Assembly (NCBI GenBank): GCA_964235495.1
Contig: CAXSAX010000003.1
Span: forward strand, 1 to 64,000
Origin: LMUY01 sp964235495
GTDB lineage: Bacteria > Pseudomonadota > Alphaproteobacteria > Acetobacterales > Acetobacteraceae
Reading direction: 5' to 3'
Length of the DNA: 64,000 bases
Positions 59,514 through 64,000 of this stretch are shown one piece after another. A model generated the notes under the pieces. It was given only the letters and a program-made list of their open reading frames with translations, made no database searches and was not told where the DNA came from. The position numbers and the translations under genes were made by a program. How positions within the stretch are numbered: position 1 is the first letter of the stretch; every line of letters starts with the position of its first letter.

Positions 59514-60431
59514 ATGCCAGCCGAATGGAGCCTCCACCGCACCCGCCGCCCCATGCTGTCGCGCTCTTCCCTCCCATTCGGCCCAGACGCACGCAAAAGT
59601 GTATTATGGCCGGATCGCCCGTCACGTGCGACCCAGATATTGGGCGGCGTGCGGGTGGTGCGCCGGGGCGTCGCGGCGCTGGCCTGGACGCTGGCCGCCT
59701 GCGCCGTGCAGGCGGCGCTGCTGCTGCTGCCGGGGCGGCCGAAGATGGTGTTCGCGCGGCTCTACTGGTCGGTGTTCGCCCGGCTGATCGGGCTGCGGGT
59801 GCGCTTGGTCGGCACACCTGCCAGCGGGACGGGCCGGCGCGTCATCTACGCGGCCAACCACTGCTCCTGGCTGGACATCCTGGCGCTGGGCGGCCGGCTG
59901 GAGGCGTGCTTCGTGTCCAAGGGCGAAGTGGCCAATTGGCCCGGCGTCAGCCTGGTGGCACGGCTGGGCCGCACCGTGTTCGTCAGCCGCACCCGCGGCG
60001 CCACCGGGCGGGAGCGCGATGCCATGCGCGCCCGCCTTGCTGCCGGGGATGATCTGCTGTTGTTTCCGGAAGGCACCAGCTCAGATGGCTGCCGGGTGAT
60101 GCCGTTCCGCTCGGCCTTCTTCTCCGTGGCTGAGGGCGATAACCCGCCGCTGATCCAGCCGGTGTCCGTGGCCTACGACCGTCTGGCTGGCCTGCCAACA
60201 CGGCGCAGCACCCGCGCCATGTTCGCTTGGTACGGCGACATGGACCTTTCCAGCCATTTCTGGCGGCTCGCGCAGGGCCGTGGCATGCGGGTGACGGTGC
60301 TGCTGCACCCGCCGCTGGACCCACGCAACTTCCCCAACCGCAAGCAGCTGGCCCAGGCTACCTGGGACGCAGTAGCCGCCGCCGCCGCCGCCATGCGGCA
60401 GGATCGTGAAGAGCGCGTCATACTCCATTGA
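59514..60431 (+). CDS. Lysophospholipid acyltransferase (PlsC family)
   Basis: A 305-aa membrane acyltransferase, probably 1-acyl-sn-glycerol-3-phosphate acyltransferase. ANHCSWLDILALGG carries the NHxxxxD catalytic motif, FVSKGEVANWPGV the next block, and LLFPEGTSSDGCRVMPF the FPEGT acyl-acceptor motif. A hydrophobic segment (LAWTLAACAVQAALLLLPGR) anchors it. The start is uncertain: ATG 59514 or ATG 59553, with about 30-45 unusual residues ahead of the domain in the longer forms. Other PlsC homologues acylate ornithine lipids or lipid A precursors. Confidence 0.82.
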   Translation: MPAEWSLHRTRRPMLSRSSLPFGPDARKSVLWPDRPSRATQILGGVRVVRRGVAALAWTLAACAVQAALLLLPGRPKMVFARLYWSVFARLIGLRVRLVGTPASGTGRRVIYAANHCSWLDILALGGRLEACFVSKGEVANWPGVSLVARLGRTVFVSRTRGATGRERDAMRARLAAGDDLLLFPEGTSSDGCRVMPFRSAFFSVAEGDNPPLIQPVSVAYDRLAGLPTRRSTRAMFAWYGDMDLSSHFWRLAQGRGMRVTVLLHPPLDPRNFPNRKQLAQATWDAVAAAAAAMRQDREERVILH

Positions 60432-60568
60432 GGCCGCTAGACGCCTCATTCTCGGCGGTCTTGGAAAGTAAGGGAAGGCGACGGGCCTTTGTAGAGCGTG
60501 ACTGGATCAGCTCAGGGCTTTGGGGCGCCAGCAGGGTCCAGCATAGGAGGCGTTCCAGAGGGCTCCGC

Positions 60569-62053
60569 TCACTGGGAGGCGGTGGTGAGTGCCGCCATCT
60601 GCGCGGACAGCCCGGCCGCGTTGGCGCGCCGCAGCCAGTCCCGCACAGCCCTCCCGTTGCTGGCCTCGGCCACAAGCAGGATCACCGCCGGGTCCATGCC
60701 GGCCAGACTCTCGCCCGCCTGCCGCAACCGACCGCGTAGGCCGCTCCCCAATGGTTCCCCGCCGGCCCACAGCGCCGACCCGAATGCCTGGTGCAGCTTG
60801 ACCGATGCCGTGCCCTGCCAGCCCGGCGCCTCGGCGTCCTGAAGGGTGAAGCTGTCCACGTCCTCGCCGTACAACGCCGTCAGGCTGCGTTGGGCGGCCA
60901 GCAGAGCCATCGGATTGGTGCGGGGCGGGAAGGCGACCGCCAGCACCTGTATTCCCCCTTGGCATGTGAAGACGCGCCGGGTCGCCCCGACATCGGACAG
61001 GGCGGCCTCGCCCTGCTCCCACACGCGGCTGGACGGCTCGCAACCGGCGATGGCGCTCGGCGCGGTCACGGCTTGGCGCGCCGCGGCCCGGTCCAGCCCG
61101 CCTGCCAGCAGCGGGCCGGCGGCGGCCAGCACGCCGAGGGCGGTGGCGGCCAGTACCATGCGGCGACCGGGCAGGTCAGGCTGGGGCACGGGAAGCAGGC
61201 GCTGCCGCCGGGTGTCCTGGCGGAACGGTAGGCCCGCGACGATCAGCAGCAGCAATACGAGGGAAAAGAACAGCCAACCGTAGATGATGTGGTCGGCGGC
61301 GGCCGCCTCCGCGCTGCCCACCCAGTGCCCGGCTGCCACGATGCCGAGCGCGCGCACGCCGTTGGCCAGGACCGCCAGCACCACGCAAGCCGCCACGAAC
61401 GCCACCCGCCGGAGCAGGCCGTGATACAGCGTGAAGGCATACAGCACGCCGAACGCCACCGCCGCGATCAGGAAGCGCAACCCGGCGCAGGCCTCCGCGA
61501 CGTAGAACACGCCTTCCGGAATTTCGATGGTGTAGCCGTCCGAGTAGTTCGCAATGTGCAGCAGGTTCAGCCCTCGCACCACGAACCCGGCGGTGAAGCC
61601 CTGCAGCGGCGCCGTCAGGAACGCGCCGAACGGCACCAGGAACACCAGGTAAGTCAGCGGGGCGGCGAAGGCGCGCACCATCGCCCAACCCAGCACCGTC
61701 AGCGCGAGCAGCTCGGCGCAGGCCAGCGCCACAAACTGCCGCCCCTCCATGATCCCCAGCCGCTCGGCCACCAGCCAAGCAGCCGTTAGCGGTGCTGCCA
61801 GCAGGACCGCCCATGGCAGCGGGCGCACCGCGACGGCGGCCACCCGCTCCCGCCGCTCCCAGACCAGCCAGGCGGCGATCGGCAGCACCAAAAAGCAATG
61901 GTTGTAGGCAGTGGACACGGACCAGACCGACACCGCCGCGGCCACTTCCTGATGGAATGCCAGGCCGAGCAGCCCCAGCCCCAGCCCCAGCGCCGGCATA
62001 GCCATGCGCAGGCGCTGCGCGGTGGGCGCCGCCAGGCCGGCCTGGGCGCTCAT
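60569..62053 (-). CDS. xrtA: Exosortase A (PEP-CTERM protein-sorting enzyme) with C-terminal extra domain
   Basis: A 494-aa multispan transpeptidase-like protein. About eight spans fill residues 15-280. The catalytic set is complete: Cys189 in AEACAGLRFLIAAVA, Arg234 in NGVRALGIVAAG and His255 in DHIIYGWLFFSLV. The remaining 200 residues are a soluble domain resembling the EpsI-like part found fused to some XrtA proteins, identified by position rather than clear motif. The enzyme cleaves C-terminal PEP-CTERM signals during export with surface polysaccharide. ATG 62053 overlaps the upstream glycosyltransferase stop (ATGA). Confidence 0.9.
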   Translation of the reverse strand: MSAQAGLAAPTAQRLRMAMPALGLGLGLLGLAFHQEVAAAVSVWSVSTAYNHCFLVLPIAAWLVWERRERVAAVAVRPLPWAVLLAAPLTAAWLVAERLGIMEGRQFVALACAELLALTVLGWAMVRAFAAPLTYLVFLVPFGAFLTAPLQGFTAGFVVRGLNLLHIANYSDGYTIEIPEGVFYVAEACAGLRFLIAAVAFGVLYAFTLYHGLLRRVAFVAACVVLAVLANGVRALGIVAAGHWVGSAEAAAADHIIYGWLFFSLVLLLLIVAGLPFRQDTRRQRLLPVPQPDLPGRRMVLAATALGVLAAAGPLLAGGLDRAAARQAVTAPSAIAGCEPSSRVWEQGEAALSDVGATRRVFTCQGGIQVLAVAFPPRTNPMALLAAQRSLTALYGEDVDSFTLQDAEAPGWQGTASVKLHQAFGSALWAGGEPLGSGLRGRLRQAGESLAGMDPAVILLVAEASNGRAVRDWLRRANAAGLSAQMAALTTASQ

Positions 62054-63237
62054 GCCGCCATCAGCCGATCCAGCCGTTGCAGCGTGGCGGACCAGGAATA
62101 GGTGCGCTCGACTGTGGCGCGAGCCGCAGCGCCCAGGCCGGCATGGCCGCCCTCCAACACCTCAACCGCCCGCTCCGCCATGGCGTCCGGCTGCTCCGCG
62201 ACCAGCAGGTCGTGGCCCGGCTCCGCCCGCAGGCCTTCCAGCGCCTGGGGGGATACAAGCACCGGCCGAGCCATCGCCATCGCCTCCAACACCTTATTCT
62301 GGATGCCGCGGGCGATCCGCAGCGGCGCCACGGCCAGGGCGGCATGGGCCATGTAGGGGCGGATGTCGGCCACCCGGCCGGCCACGGACACGCCGGGCAA
62401 CGCGGCCAGTGCCTGCACCGCCGAGCTCGGGCTAGCGCCCACGATGTGAAAGCTGGCCGCGGGATGGCGCGCCCGCACCAGCGGCAGCACGGCGCGGGCG
62501 AAGAACTCCACCGCGTCCACGTTCGGGCGGTAGTCCATCGTGCCGGTGAACACGATGGCGGAGTGGTCCGAGTAGGGCGATGGCCCGGCATGGGCCGCGG
62601 AGAAGTACTCCAAATCGACGCCGTTCTCCACCCAGCCCGCCCGCCCCCGGCTCTCCGGCGCCAGGGCCACGAAACGGCAGCATTCGTCCTCCGAGACGAA
62701 CAGGGTGTGGCCGAACCAAGCGGCAACCCGGCGCTCATAGGCCAGCAAGGTGCGGCCCTCGCGCGCCCAGACCAGCCGCATCGGCGTGCGGGCCTGCTGC
62801 GCGTAAGTGGCCCATTTCTCGGAGTCGACGTCCACCATGTCCATGATCGCGGTGGTCGCCCCATGGTGCATCACGTACTGGGCCATGGCGGAGGAGAACA
62901 CGAACACGCGCCCGACCGTCCCCGACCGCAGCTTGCGGTCCACCCAGGCCTGCAAGCCCGGGTGATGGAAATAGTCGAGCGTCAGCGGACGGCCGGGGCG
63001 CAGCCGGGCCAGCGCATGCAAACGCTGGCTGCGCTTGCCGATGCTTGGACATTCCACGCTGGCGCAGAGCTGGCGCAGCCGGGGGAGGTGGACGAGGTCC
63101 GCCGGATCGTCGGCAAGGCAACCGAGATGTACGCGGTGGGTTTGCGCCAGGTGACGCAGCATATGCCAGGCGCGGATCTTGTCACCCTTGTCCGGCGGGT
63201 AAGGGATGCGGTGGCAAAGGAACAGCAGATCCTGCAC
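62050..63237 (-). CDS. TIGR03087-type PEP-CTERM/XrtA system glycosyltransferase
   Basis: A 395-aa GT4-like enzyme matching the family that accompanies exosortase A. LFLCHRIPYPPDKGDKIRAW is its invariant start, FVFSSAMAQYVM and MDMVDVDSEKWATYAQQ follow, and ENGVDLEYFSAAHAGPSPYS plus IVFTGTMDYRPNVDAVEFFA and GIQNKVLEAMAMARPVL are diagnostic. It is thought to build the exopolysaccharide tied to PEP-CTERM export. Start ATG 63237; the FemAB-like stop lies 4 nt upstream. Confidence 0.92.
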   Translation of the reverse strand: MQDLLFLCHRIPYPPDKGDKIRAWHMLRHLAQTHRVHLGCLADDPADLVHLPRLRQLCASVECPSIGKRSQRLHALARLRPGRPLTLDYFHHPGLQAWVDRKLRSGTVGRVFVFSSAMAQYVMHHGATTAIMDMVDVDSEKWATYAQQARTPMRLVWAREGRTLLAYERRVAAWFGHTLFVSEDECCRFVALAPESRGRAGWVENGVDLEYFSAAHAGPSPYSDHSAIVFTGTMDYRPNVDAVEFFARAVLPLVRARHPAASFHIVGASPSSAVQALAALPGVSVAGRVADIRPYMAHAALAVAPLRIARGIQNKVLEAMAMARPVLVSPQALEGLRAEPGHDLLVAEQPDAMAERAVEVLEGGHAGLGAAARATVERTYSWSATLQRLDRLMAA

Positions 63238-63241
63238 CGGA

Positions 63242-64000
63242 TTAGCCGATGCCGCGCACGATGGGCGGCCCGATCAGCTTGGCCACCGGCAGCGGCAGCT
63301 TCTTCCAGGCGGCGATGAACAGCCGGTATTTCGGGTTGAGCGGGTTATGGTCCGGCAAGGACGCGCCCGGGCGCAGCAGGTAGCGGTAGTGCAGCGCCGC
63401 CGGGTCGAAGCCGAGGTTCTTCTTGAAGGCGAACGCGCCGGTGCCGACCTTGCTGCGGCCGAAGTCGAACAGCCGGCAGCCGCGCTCGCCGGCCCGGCGC
63501 ATGACCTCCCAGTACATGAAGTCGTTGGCGGCCCGGGTGCGCGCCGCCGCCGTGCCGCCGCCGTAGTACGGCAGCACCTCGTCGCGGAAGCTGAAGTTCA
63601 GCACGGAGGCGAGCGGGCGGCCGTCGTCCAGCACCGTCAGCACGTCCGCCTGGTCGCCGAACACGTCCCGCAGCACCTGGAAGTAGCGGCGGGAGAACAC
63701 GGGCGTGCCGAGGTTGCGCACGCTCTCGGCGTAGATGGCGTGCAGCCTGTCCACGCCGTCGTCCTGCACCGCTTGCAGTCCGTTCTGGATGCCCTTGCGC
63801 ACCACCGCCCGCTGCTTGCGCGGGATCGCCTTCAGGTTGGCTTCCGCATCAGCCACGATGGACTTGCGGAACGTGACGTAAAGCTGGTCCGCGCGCGACA
63901 CCCAGCCTTCGCGTTCCGGCTCCGGATGCAGGAAGCGGAACTCCAGGGAGGGCACGCCGGTGCGGCGCAGCAGCGCCGCGGCATGGTCGGCCAGCGCGTC
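63242..64000 (-). CDS. FemAB-like, PEP-CTERM system-associated protein (truncated by right edge)
   Basis: The visible 252 residues are the C-terminal two thirds of a TIGR03019-type FemAB protein. KAIPRKQRAVVRKGIQNGLQ, HAIYAESVRNLGTPVFSRRY and VLPYYGGGTAAARTRAANDF are family blocks, with YWEVMRRAGERGCRLFDFGR and GAFAFKKNLGFDPAALHYRY near the end. The frame stays open to 64000 through DALADHAAALLRRTG, which fits the family, so the true start lies outside. FemAB-fold enzymes add amino acids or acyl groups; here it is one of three exosortase-A locus genes. Confidence 0.88.
   Translation of the reverse strand, partial: DALADHAAALLRRTGVPSLEFRFLHPEPEREGWVSRADQLYVTFRKSIVADAEANLKAIPRKQRAVVRKGIQNGLQAVQDDGVDRLHAIYAESVRNLGTPVFSRRYFQVLRDVFGDQADVLTVLDDGRPLASVLNFSFRDEVLPYYGGGTAAARTRAANDFMYWEVMRRAGERGCRLFDFGRSKVGTGAFAFKKNLGFDPAALHYRYLLRPGASLPDHNPLNPKYRLFIAAWKKLPLPVAKLIGPPIVRGIG

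Noticed and set aside
1..64000. CRISPR arrays, tRNA genes, insertion sequences, attachment sites
   Set aside because: No regularly spaced repeats, cloverleaf-type sequences, transposase domains or terminal inverted repeats were found on reading both strands; a dedicated tRNA or IS search was not possible.

Overview
The window is a GC-rich (roughly 70% G+C) alphaproteobacterial chromosome segment. It probably comes from Rhodospirillales/Acetobacteraceae. The inference rests on a complete dcw (division and cell wall) cluster followed by lpxC-bamD-recN, the hemE/ppsR/maf gene junction, a proteobacterial-type GshA, and Alphaproteobacteria-type small proteins. No transposase, integrase, CRISPR array, tRNA or rRNA was seen. 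The only structured RNA recognised is RNase P RNA.

Layout. 1-11.3 kb is a mixed housekeeping and accessory stretch: the tail of an unknown gene, a WbsX-type glycan enzyme, a D-stereospecific aminopeptidase, a small HTH-like protein, a YihY-type membrane protein, glutamate-cysteine ligase with a BTAD/TPR regulator right behind it, and a three-gene operon of a UbiA-type prenyltransferase, a methyltransferase and a secreted C13 (legumain-like) peptidase. 11.3-34.3 kb is one minus-strand run: mraZ-rsmH-ftsL-ftsI-murE-murF-mraY-murD-ftsW-murG-murC-murB-ddl-ftsQ-ftsA-ftsZ, then lpxC, bamD, recN and a MOSC protein. Nearly every junction from mraZ to ftsA is a 1-4 nt stop/start overlap. A candidate promoter with three 10-bp-spaced TGGGN repeats (MraZ box) sits in front of it. 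rnpB (about 34.5-34.9 kb) and a GT4-djlA-amidase group lie upstream on the same strand.

36.8-43.8 kb is an envelope polysaccharide block: GT4, GT9, CDP-paratose-epimerase-like SDR, GT25, a GNAT-like acyltransferase and a Wzx-type flippase. Then come an ATP-dependent 5-oxoprolinase, two small proteins (one ribbon-helix-helix), and a minus-strand heme operon (hemE-hemH-HAD-AKR). The hemE/ppsR intergenic region is the best candidate for the chromosomal replication origin: in Caulobacter and Rickettsia the origin lies at this same gene junction, and here it carries seven GANTC (CcrM) sites in about 213 bp.

After ppsR-maf the usual aroE-coaE-dnaQ genes are absent. tamB-tamA lie there instead, then a divergent PlsC-type acyltransferase. 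At the right edge are three genes of an exosortase-A/PEP-CTERM locus: xrtA, a TIGR03087-type glycosyltransferase and a FemAB-like protein that runs off the window.

Taken together the window is devoted to envelope construction: peptidoglycan precursors, divisome, lipid A, outer-membrane protein assembly (BamD, TamAB), surface polysaccharide and exosortase-linked export. Origin-proximal, heme and redox genes lie around it.
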